Origin: Castanea sativa
Lineage: Eukaryota; Streptophyta; Magnoliopsida; Fagales; Fagaceae
Direction: 5' to 3'
DNA length: 64,000 nucleotides
Assembly (NCBI RefSeq): GCF_040712315.1
Contig: NC_134017.1
Coordinates: forward strand, 10,322,001 to 10,386,000
Positions 1 to 11,216 of the stretch are shown here, one piece after another (position 1 is the stretch's first letter; every line of letters starts with the position of its first letter). The notes beneath the pieces were generated by a model. It was not told the origin of the DNA. It saw nothing but the letters and a program-made list of their open reading frames with translations, and did not search any database. The position numbers and the translations under genes are program-made.

Positions 1-640
1 TATACATGGATAGGTTGTAATAATGATATTTGAGTTTGGAAAATATTGTTTCATAAAGTTGTTAAAGTGAAAATTCAAGTTCTAGAATTTTCTAGGTGAA
101 AATTCGAACTTAAGCATTTTCAATCAGTCGCTTTGGCTCGATCAATCGAAATGGTAAAGAAAAAATCCTAGAGTCTCTGGATGTCTTAATTGCTGCTCGA
201 TTCCTATTCAACTGATCGAAAAGATCACTCGATTGATTGAAAGGAATTTTTGACCGATTGAAAGTCGAAAATCAGGATTTTTCTACAGAATTTTCTGATG
301 ACTGTTCAGAGAGTTTGAAGAGTTTCAAGCCTTGTGAACGGTTTTATGAAACATTTTAACTTTCCATACCTGTCTTTTGATGAAATATAACCCTATGGAT
401 ATAAATAAAGACTTATGTTCATAAACACAAGAAAGACGTCATTCTCATAATTGCTATTTGTAGAACTCAACATCTTAATTGTATCATGGGGACAAATTTG
501 TGATAACCCTTCAGCAACAAAAGTGTAAGGGAAAATATTGTCTAAGGAAAACGATATTATGTCTCCAAGTCATCTAATTTCTATTTGTCTTTTGTGTTAA
601 TCTTGTTCTTCTATTATTAATTTGTATAATATCCCCAACA
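1..640 (+). repeat. Probable copia-type LTR remnant, cut by window edge
   Basis: No coding potential is seen. The segment has repeated CGATC/TCGATTGA words (about 135-265), like the interior of the solo LTR at 14330-15260. It closes with ATCCCCAACA at 640, which would suit an LTR ending in CA. The left end lies outside the window, so the target-site duplication cannot be checked. The assignment is inference from word composition only. Confidence 0.35.
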
Positions 641-689
641 CTTTTGATATGGCAGCCTCTCTAAAATTGTGTCACTAGGACTGTGCTTG

Positions 690-1288
690 ACTGCTTATAT
701 GGGATAATTTTAGTTTGAAACATTAGGCTATAGGGAATATATACGAAATTCTCAAATTTGTAAGATGGGAAAATATAGAAAAAATATGCACTAAAGAAAA
801 CAATTACACAAGATAATATTTACATGGTTCAGCAATTTGCCTACGTCAACGAAGTTGCAGTGATTTCACTATTCACAGGAAAAAAAATACAACATTCAGC
901 AGTATAGTTTTCTCTCTTAAAATAACACACCAAACCCTAATCTCCAAACAACAGATTTTCTATATTGCTTGGGCCGCTCTGCTTCATGGACTTAGCCTAA
1001 AAAAAATCTCATTAAAAACCATAACACTTTTATATTAGGTCGGATCACAATCTAGATCAAATATAACTAGGCTTCACAAATCCCAACAAAGACCAATAAA
1101 GTTATTTACTGTTTGCTGCATTCTTGGTCAAGCAAATGCGTTGTTTGACTTTTAGTCGAGCATGGGTCACACGAACTTTCTGTCATGAGTTGACTTGAGC
1201 CACTCTTCTAGGCTTGATTTCTTGCTTCTTGACTGATTAGATTCAACTTAGTCAGGACCAAACTATTTAAATACATCCATCAGTAACA
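690..1288 (-). repeat. Probable copia-type LTR remnant, minus orientation
   Basis: Read on the minus strand the segment starts TGTTACTGATGG at 1288. It contains GAACCATGTAAATATTATC (plus 812-830), which resembles the U5 stretch of many plant copia LTRs. No ORF of note is present. The distal end is not clear and no target-site duplication was found. Confidence 0.4.
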
Positions 1289-1459
1289 CTTGTTTTGATA
1301 CATATATTACTTAAAAACTAGCACTAGACTAGCTTGTTATTAAGATGTAATTAGTTTAGAGAATGATGTTTAACATGATGAAAATGAAGGAACAGAGCAA
1401 GTGTACATGGTACAGTCTACTTGATGAATTTTATGGATGATGTTTGAGCTTGAATATAA

Positions 1460-1684
1460 GGCTGTGTTTGTTTCAACGGTAAAGGAAATTAGGAAAATAT
1501 TTTCCACCGTGCTTGTTGTTTGGGATGCTTAGAAAATTTGGTCAAAGGGAAAATTAAATCAGTTGACTATAAAATAAGAGGGCTTCAGGTGGAAAATAAT
1601 TTACACTTTCAATTTACCTTCAAATAGAATTTTCCAGACTAAAAACAGAAAAGGAGAGAGAGAGAACAACGGTAGTCACACTAG

Positions 1685-1721
<37 letters not shown>

Positions 1722-2373
1722 AGAGGGAGATCGTTGAATCCGGTCAGATCACGTCGGTGAAGCCTAGATCGTTGTCCTCACCTCAAAGCCTTGCAGTTGA
1801 GCTTGTGCCAGCGAGATCGAGCCGTGAGATCGCGTCGTCAAGCTCACGCCAACGAGATCGAGCCGCGAGATCACGCGATTGAGCTGGTGCCGGCGAGATC
1901 GCGCCATAGAGCTCCCGCCGCGAGATCGTCCCGCCTAGATCGCGTCGTGAGATCGCATCGCCAAAGCCTGCCGCCGTTGGACCGGTCTCGTCGCCCATGA
2001 TCCATCGACCACCGATCTCTCTCTTTCTCGATCTACCTCTCCCTTTCCCTCGATTTGCAATGACTCTCTCTTCCTCCTCCCTCTTTCAGTTTGACCGAAT
2101 GATTTACTTGCCCAAAATGGTGTTGTTTTGATTTTTGTTTGTTTAAAAGTTGATGGATTGCAATTTTCTATTATAAAATTTGTTTGGAAGCTGAGAAATG
2201 GCTAAGAAAATGTGAGAAACTAGTAGAAAATTTGCATTTTTAGAATATTACCAAACACTTGAAATTATTTTCTAATATAATTTTTAAAATGCAACCAAAT
2301 ACTAAAAAATATTTTTCTTTCCTGAAATTATTTTTACCTAAAATTATTGTACATTCGGAAAACAAACGCACCC
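1460..2373. mobile_element. Non-autonomous TIR element (MITE-like), copy 1, with GA/GATC-rich core
   Basis: The ends are GGCTGTGTTTGTTT at 1460 and, on the other strand, GGGTGCGTTTGTTT ending at 2373. The trinucleotide TAA flanks both sides (1457-1459 and 2374-2376), as expected of a PIF/Harbinger TWA target-site duplication. The AT-rich arms surround a (GA)n tract (1690-1720) and a GC-rich block of irregular GAGATCG repeats (1728-2040). A same-orientation relative lies at 11217-12037. Short ORFs in the core are by-products of the repeat. No transposase is present, so the superfamily call rests on TSD length and TIR flavour. Confidence 0.7.
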
Positions 2374-2906
2374 TAAGCAGAAAAATCTTGTCTACATTTG
2401 AAGGACAATCATGCGTGCATCTTATGCCCACTAGCCCACTTAGGCTATTGTCTAGGGTTCTATCTAGAAAAACCATGCATCAAATCATGCTTTGATGTTT
2501 GGTTTTATTGTAAAAAACAAAAGGGTTGGATATGCACTGTTTCCTCCCCTAACCCAATTGAAATCTTAAATTGTTTTAACGGTGAAAAAAAAACTTGTGC
2601 CTATGCTAAATTATCATTGACAAGAGACGTTATCTCATGTGGCAGTGCATTTGGAATTTTTTCCATTGACAATCAATTTTCTATGCACCAATTGAATTTA
2701 TCGAATTGTGCACAATTGAAAAAATTGGTGTATTATTGAAAGCATAAAATAGTTTCAACTGATTGATGATTAATATCAGGATTAACCAGTAAGCACCAAT
2801 TCATTGACTATGCTCAAATGGGTGCATTATCATTATTTTTTTTCAATTGGTGCATACTGCATAGTCGAATAAAAACATATGAACACCACAAATTCTAAGT
2901 ATAGTT
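2374..2906. other. Intergenic, 3' flank of invertase gene
   Basis: AT-rich DNA with several short CAATTGGTGCAT-like inverted words (2685-2850). The 113-codon plus-strand ORF here shows no recognisable family. The downstream side of the invertase transcript (minus strand) falls in this stretch, but I see no clear AATAAA on that strand. Confidence 0.4.
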
Positions 2907-4268
2907 TCAATTGATTTGAGCTTTCTTCATACTCCAAGCACTCAATGTTGTGATCCCAACGTTCCCAGTACCATTATTGAAAGCATATAAGTGGGCCTCA
3001 GCATCCGTAGCCAATGTGGGATAAACTCTAGCTGTAATGCAAGCTTTTCCTTCTCCACCAAAGCTCTCCACTATAGAGTGATCAATCTGTAAAAAGAAAT
3101 AAAACCTCGAATGCATTAGGACACTAAATGGGTAAATGAAAAAAAAAAATCATAATCTCAATCATGCAAACACAAATTCAGCAAAAATGTGGTAAAATTC
3201 TATAGGCAGGCTTGTTGTCGATTTGTAAATTTATGCAGGTATAATCATTGTATGAATGAAAATTAAACAATCTTTTAATTAAACAATATTTGACTGGTGG
3301 CCTCCATTTTATTTGGTTGTATGCAATTGGTATTCATTTTAATTAGGTATCTTCCATTAGAAAACATACAACCACGTAAAATATTGAATTTTAAAAGAAC
3401 ATAAACTATCAAAACAAATGTGTGTGTTTCAAATTCATACATTATTAAAGATCTAATTATACACATGATAATGTATAATAATCATTAAATACCTAAAGGA
3501 CATCTACTCAAACCTTAAAAGAGAATATTAAGCTTTTGTACTTAGTGGTGCTTCTATTTAGTTTTGATTTGGCAGAAGAATAGATAAAATTATCCTCGGC
3601 CTTGATTATCCATCCGAAATAAATAAATAAGAGTCCAAAAGAGTTTTTATTTTTAATAAAAATAAATTACAATATATTAAATGTATAAATCCAAAGTATG
3701 ACAGGAACAACGGATCGGGTTTAAGGGGAAAAACCCCCTTTTAAAACTCAAATCTGTTAAATATTTTATATGCTAAATCTTTCCAAAACTTTATTAAATG
3801 TTAGAAATTCCATATCACACTCATCAAACCATGAATTGCGTAAAACAGGTGGGTCAGTTTAACACTAAATAAAAAGGTTATTAAGTCCTTCAACTATTAG
3901 GTAAAGTTCAAATTGGTCCTTCAACTATTAATTACGTCAATTTAGTCCCTCAACTTTCAAAATCAAATCAATTTCATCCATGGGACCCATTTCCATTTAA
4001 ATATAATGGAATTAATAGTTAAAACTGAATTAATTTTGAAAACTTTACACTTTCAATACTAACCTTTTAACTTATGCTTCATTTTCCACGTTAATTAGTA
4101 TTGTTAAAATTTAAATATAGAGATGATTTAGAGATTTGGCTTAATTTTGAAAGTTATGAGACTAAATTCGCATAATCAATTGTTGAAGGACTGAATTGAC
4201 ACAATTAATGATTGAGATATCAAATTGAACTTTAACCTACAATTGGAGGACCAAATTAGTAAATTTCC

Positions 4269-4314
<46 letters not shown>

Positions 4315-7300
4315 GTTATTGAATTAAATTCAAGCATTAGCACATTACTAAAGAGACATTTCTTACAAATAAAATAAATGATAGGAACGTTTTAATAATT
4401 TAAATGCATATATAATTGTATTGGATTCAAGAACCCAAGATTTAAAACCCAAACCTATTTCATACCCATTAAAAAAACCCCAAACTCACCTTATTAGGAT
4501 TTAGTAGAATTGAAAAACCTACCAAATCTTATTCACTATCATCCATAGGCAAGGCCTGAATAGGTACAATATCAAAAAATAGAAGTTGCTTGGCTTACAT
4601 TCAATGTATTGGATATCACACCAATGCATTATATATCTAACAATTATTACATGTTAGTCTCATATCTGGTCTAATGTAAGTCTCATATCTGGTCTAATGT
4701 ATTGGAGTACTGGATTGAAGTCTTGTCTTGCCCCCAAAAGAAAGATTGTTAAAGTGTTTTGATAGAAATTATGATGAGCTATAGAAACATCTTGCACTTC
4801 TTAAGTAAACCATGAATGCAATGTAATCTGATCTACTTTCCATCCCTAGGCAGGTATGGAGTAGGTAAGACATCAAAAAATTAAAAAAAAAAAAAAAAAA
4901 AAAAAGATTCTAAAGTGTTTGATGTAAATTGTGATAGACTAGGCACTGAAACATGCCGCAGTTCTTAAGTTTCCCATGAATGCAAATGTGCAATGTGTAG
5001 ACAACATGATTATTTTTGACACCAACAAAAGAAGATAACATGATTATGTAACTTTGTGTTTTTTTAAACGTTTTCTTTGGTTTTATATATAGCAACTCAC
5101 CAAGCTTCTGAGTGACAGCTTCTCGTGAACAGGGTCCACATCCACAAAAGCTCCATATGTGGTCTCATCATTTTCATGATTCAAGGAAGATCTGTCAACA
5201 ATTAACACCCCATAAGAACCCAAAAAAAAAAGAGTAAAAAAAAAACTTTGCAATTTGGCAAGAGAGATTGATGGCTTGAGAGAGACAGAGAGACCTGCTT
5301 TGGTCACCGCACATAAGCACCACATATTTGTTGTGGCTTTTAAAAATTCTATAAAACACTGCTGTATATTCTTGTAGGCCCTTTGAAGCCAATACTAGTA
5401 GCCCAAATGGCCCAATACCACCTTTAACTGATGCACCCTTTCGGCTACAAAGCAATTGTGGGTCGGTCCAACTTGGATCCAGCACTTCAGCTTTACTGAG
5501 CTCTGTTATCTCAAATGTAATAATCACATCTGCCTGTAAAATATTATGAAAAAACAAAGTACTTGTTTCAGAACATATAAGCTATTTTAACAATAATTTT
5601 GCTTTGTACTATGACATGTGGCAAAATCCCACTACAGAATTATTTATTTTTTTTTTTAAATCACCTGGGCTGCAGTGACACCAGAAACTTCAAGGACTGA
5701 TCCTCCCTTAAGTACTTGCTTAGGCAAGTTGACTTCTTTTAAACGCAGCGTTTCGATTTCTTTTATTGGCCATTGCACCAATTGTTTTCCAGAATTATCA
5801 AGCCAAATACTCCTTGGAATTGCCTGCAAAATGTGCCACAGAGATAATTTGTGTAACTTCATCTTTTTTAAAGAATGTTCAAAATACTGAATAATTATGT
5901 TATTGTTCTTGAGAATAATTATTCATGAAATGCCTTTATATAAGAGGCATATGTGTGCGGCCCAAAACCCTAAAGTGTGGGCTTATTCAAAATTTAAATT
6001 AAAAAAAAAAACCAAAAATGGGCCTAGACCATAAAGTCCAATGGACCTTAACAGAAAACACTTGCTGTATTACTTCTTCTTTTTTTTTTTTTTTTTTTTT
6101 TGTCAAGGAAAAAGTGTTTTTGTGAAGCGCACAACTTGAACGCAGGACTTCTGAACTCGCAAGTATGACCAAGTCCAGAACTCCTACCAACGCGCTACGC
6201 CCCCAACACTCTCCATTAAATTATTTTTAGTGTTGTTTCAAAACTAGCGAGTTAAATGCAAACATTTCTTTAAACTATGCATGGTTTGGATTGATTTCTT
6301 GCTAAGAACACCTATTTGTTTAAAATTATTAAAAGTACGTTATAAAAAATGTAAAACTTTGAAAAGTTGTAAATTAAAAAATAAGTTAATAAACTAATTG
6401 GGGGGGGGGGGGAAAGAAACCCAAACTTACTTAATTGAATTATTTTTCTAATGGAACTTAAATTTCAATAAAGCAATTATTTAGAGCTAAAATTACCTGA
6501 ACTCCAGACCATCCCTTCTTGATGTCATCCTCTACACTCGAAGATTCATTAACCCAGCCCCATAAGATCCTTCTATGCTTTGAGTTTCCTTCGAAGAAAG
6601 TCTTTGAGGCATAAAATTTTCCATAATCATATCTTAATCCAGAGTTTTTATGGAACGGTCCGTTATCCGGAATAAAGATATCCTTGTTCTGATTATAACT
6701 TCCAATCTTGTAGTAATCATGTTTTGTATCATCTAAGCTCACCTTGAGCACATGTTTAGTATTGGGACCATCAATTGATGTGTCAATACCAAGTGGGCTT
6801 TTGATCAAAACTGGATAAAAATCTGGACACTCCCACATTCCTGATTTTTTGGACGAATAAAGTGGTTTTTTAGCTTCTTCCCAATGAACAAAATCTTTGC
6901 TCTTATAAAGAATTGCTAATCCTTTTTGATTAATTTTGCTCCCAATGATTACTCTCCAATACCCATCACGGCCTAGCCAACCGGTGGTTGGGTCTCTGAA
7001 TGAGGATGAATTGATTTTGTTATAGGAATTAGGGGCCATTAGTGGATTATCTTGGGACTTAACCCATTCCCTAAGGAATGGATCAGAAAGGTTTTTGGGC
7101 ATGGCCAAGTTCTGGACTTGGTGGTTGTTAGGGTCTATTCCGGTGTAGAGAATGACCGGTCGACCCTCGGGGAGGATCGTGGCGGAACCCGACCAGCAGC
7201 CGTTGATATCAGACGGTTGTGATGGATAGATGGCGGCTTCATGTGGGGTCCAATTCACAAGATCCGTTGATGTAGAGTGACCCCAAACAATGTTGCCCCA

Positions 7301-9220
7301 AACTGCGCCTTTGGGATTATATTGAAAGAATAGATGGTAAATTTCCTTATATAACATTGGCCCTGCAAGAAGATCCACATATAACACATTAACACACTAC
7401 CATACTAGGTAGATTACATAATCGGTAACCATAATGACCTAAACTATCAATTAATCCTTGGGTTTGTATGGCTGAGATTTATAAATTACATTCCCTTGAG
7501 ATTGAGACCTGACTCACCCTTTTGGGAAAAAAAAAATTTACCTTGATTTAGTTGATTATAATCTAAAAGGATGAATTGCAGGCAGACCTTGAAACATTTA
7601 GACTCTACTTATCCCCCCCCCCCCTCCCCCCCACAACACACACAAAAGAAGAAGAAGAAGAAACAGTGTCCAATACATCCATTTTTGTGATGTTGTACAC
7701 TTTTTTTAATCCTATTAATATTGTTGAAATATAAAGTTTGGCCCTTTCAGATTGGATTCTGCCCCGTGCTTAATTCGCCTCTATTATTTTCTAATTTTCT
7801 TACTAAAAAAATAATCTACTACTTTTTAGAGATGGATTCAAGATTCATTTGGTGTCATTTTTATTAACTAAAAAAAGTTTGGCTATAAACTTGACTATAG
7901 CCTATGGTTACAACTCTCACTAAAAAAATTAATATTGTTATATATTTTGAAAATCTAACCGTTGAATTATATGTTTTTTATATTCTTATCATGCATGTCA
8001 AATTTTATGTCAATCAGATGTTATTCACTATTAGGTGCATAAACTTATTTTTTATGAGTAATTTTAGACTATAAAAACTTAAAATTTAAATATTTGATTA
8101 ATGACATAGTTGTTAATCTTTAATCTTTTAGAAATTTTGCAAGCATGAAGGATATAATTCAATAGTGAATTTATCAGAATTCACATCTAATAAATTGAGT
8201 TCATAGTCAAACTTTATCTTTGTTAATTTTACATCATTCAATATGTTTTTATTAGATGTGTAATTTGATAAATCAATTCTTATTTATATTTTATCATTAT
8301 ACTCTCTATACTTACAAAATTTTAAGATAATAAAAGATCAATAATTGTTTCATTCAAATAATAAATAAAGTAGGATTAATATGAAATATAACATGCATAA
8401 AAGTAAAGTAAACCATAAAATATCACCTCACACACCTTTGATGTGATGGTCACTCCACATGTATAAGTGCTTGTGGGATGTGAGAGGGGCAAAAACCAAA
8501 GTTAAATTTTCAGAAAGGAGTTTCACACACACACTTAGATTGGGGTAAAATAAAATTTCTATCTTGTATTAAAAAAAATTATAAATATAAAAACCCATAA
8601 AATTCATAAAACAAGAATCACATAAAAAGTTGGTAGAAGTTTTGTAACATTTAATGAAAAGTTATACTTGATGTGTCACTACTTTCAAAGTTATTTTATT
8701 TTATAATTTGATAATGGGCGGTGGAAAGATTTGAATGATTGATATTTCTATTAGAAAAAAAAAAAAAAAATCTATCAACCAATTTAGCTATAACTGTTGA
8801 CATCACTACTTTCAAAGTTGAATATAAAAAATAAAAGGAAATGAGGGGAAACTAATGAAGCCGGAAACATTGTAACTGTATAATGAGAACATGACTAGAA
8901 AGAACATACCATTAGGATCTGTGCATCCAAAGACACCCATTTGTCCAATTCACCATCACAACAGGTCACATTGATAAAATCAAAGATGCAAAAAAACAAA
9001 ACAAAAAAAACACACACCGTTAGAGCTATATAAAATAACAAATAATGACAAAGTTCGAAAAAGAAAATCAACAAACCATACCATTCATCCAATTTTTGGG
9101 AGGTTGAAAGTGATAAGAAGTTCTGTAAGGTTGATTATCTGCAGCAGCCTCAGGCTGAAGAACACCATGGCCAAGGAGGAGGGAGATGAAGAGCAACAGA
9201 CATTTAGAAGATGCAGCCAT
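2907..9220 (-). CDS. CWINV: Acid beta-fructofuranosidase, cell-wall invertase type (GH32), seven exons
   Basis: Cleaves sucrose to glucose and fructose in the apoplast and so feeds sink tissue. Exons on the minus strand: 9220-9082, 8918-8910, 7362-6497, 5823-5665, 5533-5295, 5191-5101 and 3086-2907. All introns are GT-AG, all junctions keep phase, and the total is 1683 nt (560 residues, the usual family size). Residues 1-26 look like a signal peptide. The GH32 catalytic residues are all present: Asp47 in NDPNG (46-50), Asp173 in FRDP, and Glu227 in WECPD. Pro229 in WECPD is the cell-wall rather than vacuolar signature. The DDTK motif at 260-263 matches the Asp/Lys pair that favours sucrose over fructan in Arabidopsis cwINV1. 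N-glycosylation sequons occur, for example at NLS 140-142. The start is the first ATG after a TATA box 45 nt upstream. The gene looks intact and functional. A fructan exohydrolase is the main alternative. Confidence 0.93.
3876..4269. mobile_element. Long-TIR MITE inside invertase intron 6
   Basis: The left arm (from GGTTATTAAGTCC at 3876) and the right arm (ending AAATTTCCC at 4269) are imperfect inverted copies over about 90-130 nt. Both are built from words such as TTTAGTCCCTCAAC and AAAGTTCAA. Such long arms suit a Mutator-like or related MITE. Possible 9-bp flanks AAATAAAAA and AAATATATA differ at two positions, so the TSD is uncertain. There is no coding capacity. It sits wholly within the 2014-nt intron 6 (3087-5100). 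Confidence 0.6.
4272..4312. repeat. (TA)n microsatellite in invertase intron 6
   Basis: About 20 uninterrupted TA units directly after the MITE at 3876-4269. Likely length-variable between individuals. Confidence 0.9.
6074..6205 (-). mobile_element. tRNA-derived SINE in invertase intron 3
   Basis: On the minus strand the unit begins GGGGGCGTAGCGCGTTGG at 6205, an A-box-like stretch. It continues to a B-box-like GCGTTCAAGTTG near 6136-6147 and ends in a poly(A) run (plus-strand T run 6079-6100). The spacing of the two boxes is tRNA-like but the acceptor stem cannot fold, so this is a SINE and not a tRNA gene. AGTGTT occurs just outside both ends and may be the remains of a target-site duplication. 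It lies in the same strand sense as the invertase transcript. Confidence 0.6.
6400..6412. repeat. Poly-G run in invertase intron 3
   Basis: Thirteen G in a row on the plus strand, which becomes poly-C in the transcript. A long pure run like this is unusual in AT-rich plant DNA and is prone to sequencing error. Confidence 0.85.
7613..7632. repeat. Poly-C run in invertase intron 2
   Basis: Twelve C, one T, then seven C on the plus strand. This gives a G-rich run on the transcribed sense (minus) strand. It is followed by CA- and GAA-rich simple sequence to about 7662. Confidence 0.85.
7874..8215. mobile_element. MITE-like element in invertase intron 2
   Basis: The ends AAAGTTTGGCTATAAACT (7874) and its inverse AAAGTTTGACTATGAACT (8215) form the TIR. 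The core matches the segment at 47325-47660 throughout, with shared words such as TATATTTTGAAAAT, CGTTGAATT, CATGTCAAATTTT and ATTGATGACATAGT-like. There is no coding capacity. Flanking duplication is unclear. Confidence 0.6.
8428..8582 (+). mobile_element. tRNA-derived SINE, family 2, full-length copy in invertase intron 2
   Basis: Begins CACACCTTTGATGTGATGG with a following A-box-like GTGATGGTCACTCCAC. It continues through TATAAGTGCTTGTGGG and the degenerate B-box zone to CACACTTAGATTGGGG, TTTCTATCTTGTATT and a poly(A)-rich tail. Other copies in the window lie at 31302-31400, 32138-32299, 33438-33590 and 48473-48540. The family has the A-box/B-box head and A-rich tail of plant tRNA SINEs. 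It lies antisense to the invertase gene. Confidence 0.7.
8910..8918 (-). other. CWINV: Nine-nucleotide mini-exon (exon 2) of the invertase gene
   Basis: The sequence ATCCTAATG lies between an acceptor ending CACAG and a donor GTATGTTC. With the G ending exon 1 it encodes Asp-Pro-Asn, the centre of the catalytic NDPNG motif. Flanking introns are 163 nt (8919-9081) and 1547 nt (7363-8909). A 9-nt exon of this kind is a known hallmark of plant acid invertase genes. Skipping it would delete the nucleophile without shifting frame. Confidence 0.93.
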
Positions 9221-9264
9221 GGTTGATTTCTTGGGAGAGAGGATACAGATAGAAAGCTGACTAC

Positions 9265-9273
9265 TTATATAAG
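9265..9273 (-). promoter_or_regulatory. TATA box of the invertase gene
   Basis: On the minus strand CTTATATAAG lies about 45 nt before the ATG at 9220. This leaves room for a 5' UTR of roughly 15-20 nt, which is short but possible. The context CCAAGAAATCAACCATGGCT gives a good plant start-codon environment (ATGGC). Confidence 0.6.
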
Positions 9274-9449
9274 AGGAAACTAACTATACATGATGGCGTA
9301 TAAGCAAGAGTTTTGATGAGATTCACAGCATAATATGGTTGGCATAGCATTACTTGACCCCTACATATATCTGAGTCAACTTCTGATGAGATTCAACATA
9401 CTGTATAATTATTCATCGGGATCGGACAAAGCAATACTTGAAAGGTTCA

Positions 9450-9540
9450 AAGAAAAAGCATAATATTCTTAGGAGAGAGGGTATATCAAGGAAAATACTA
9501 ATATTCTTAGGAGATAGGGTATGTCAAGGAAAATACGATT
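9450..9540. repeat. Short tandem duplication upstream of the invertase gene
   Basis: Two copies of a unit containing ATTCTTAGGAGA, AGGGTAT and TCAAGGAAAATAC (about 9466-9501 and 9501-9536). It lies 230-320 bp upstream of the TATA box on the minus strand. Whether it has a regulatory role is unknown. Confidence 0.6.
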
Positions 9541-11216
9541 ATAGACTTTCCATCGAGAGAGCCAAAAAGTCAACACTAGTTTGCCAATTATTAAATTGAT
9601 TAATGTTGCTTCAATGTTCAATCCAAAAAAATGAGGACAAGAAGCATCTCGAGGTTAAAAATACAACATATATTATTTATTGTTGGAAGCTATATACAGT
9701 TTTTTGTTTTTGTTTTGGATAATAAGCTATATCACATTTTTTTAGCGCCTAATTTTTAAAAAATATCATATTTTACCATCTAGCACCACCCACCGGCACA
9801 GTTGCCGATTTAAACCCAAACATAATACTCAAGCAAATCCTAAATTCCTAATTACCCAAACAGAAACTCAAAGCCAATGCCCAAATAAATCCCAAATCTC
9901 AAATAAAACTCAAAACCCAAACCACCTTTCAACAAATTTAATTTCCTATTAAATATAAGGCAGACAGCAAAAATGACAAACTTCTTCAAAATCTCTGCAT
10001 AGAAAAATTTCCAATACAAAAGGTTAATAGAAAGTTGATGAAAAGTCCCTTCTGATCAGTAATGTCAACCAGCAAATAAAGACAATTGAAAGAATAGTTA
10101 AAATCAGATTGTTAAGACCAAGGTCTCAAATGTCATTGCCAATGAAGATGTAGTGATCCCAAAAGACCGTAACCACATATATTTACATTGATGTTTATAC
10201 TTGTATAGAAAACGTAACTACACCGACAACCACCCAACTGCGAACTCAGACAATATTACTTCTCTAGAACCCGGACAAATATGAGACAACGCACACACAA
10301 AAAGATCTGATTATAGGAACGACAATGGTATCCAAACAGGACTACACCACCGCTCCTCCATAACAGGACCACGTCTCAGGTTAGCAACAACCATGCCACC
10401 GCTCAATTGTAATTTTTTTACAATTACATCCCGGTAATGCATGTTTTTATTGATTTGATGTTAAAATTTAGCATATTCAGAGCTTTACAACTCTCGGAAA
10501 TTGATGCTCTTATTATTATTATTATTTGAGAGAGAGAATTGATGCTCTTATTAGGTGGAGAAAGGTACGGTTGAATTAATAATAATAATAATAATAATAA
10601 TTTAAAAAAGAAGAAGAAGTTATATCTCCTTCATAGACCCATGGTCATTAGTCAATGTTTTGGGTGAGTTTGTATTCGTAGGCTTGTAGCATCGATGACC
10701 CTGAATTATCAAAAGTCCTATTTTTATTTATTTAATTTTTTTATGTAATTCTTCTAATTAAAAGAGATGGATTCTTTTTTTATTCTCCTAATAAAAGAGA
10801 GATTGTACCATTAAATTATAAGACTTCTGATTTTTCTTACAAGTATATTTTGTCAATAGAGTACAAAGAAGAGCCAAAAGATCCCAAGTAAACACTTTTG
10901 AGTTTTACCTTTTGTGCACTTCAAATTTCTAATTTTCTTTTCTTTTTCTTTTTTGCTAAAAGAAGTTTGTCTTCTATTGGATTCACAACTAGCACAACTT
11001 TTTTTCTTACTATTCTAATAACGTGTTATTGATGGCGTAAAATTTCTTTTGTCTTTTATTTTACCAAACTTTCAAAAGCAAAATATTTTACAATTTTTTA
11101 TGAAGGATTTTATAATCAACGGAAAATATTTAATAAGTTTGACTATATTTTACTTACAAATAAACACTTAAAATGGGAATTTTTTTTTTTTAATATTTTA
11201 CTTCAAAATAAACATA
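9541..11216. other. AT-rich intergenic stretch with microsatellites
   Basis: No gene is recognised. Holds ATT/AAT microsatellites at about 10511-10527 and 10579-10602 and assorted A and T runs. Confidence 0.5.

Noticed and set aside
1783..2000. Arg-rich ORFs on both strands, and a similar one at 11451-11684
   Set aside because: By-products of GAGATCG repeats in the TIR elements, not conserved between the two copies.
2398..2739. 113-codon Cys-containing ORF that might be a secreted peptide
   Set aside because: No signal peptide or family pattern. AT-rich intergenic context and overlapping the TIR-element flank.
6125..6205. Possible tRNA gene on the minus strand
   Set aside because: A- and B-box-like words are present but there is no acceptor or anticodon stem pairing, and a poly(A) tail follows. 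Called a SINE.
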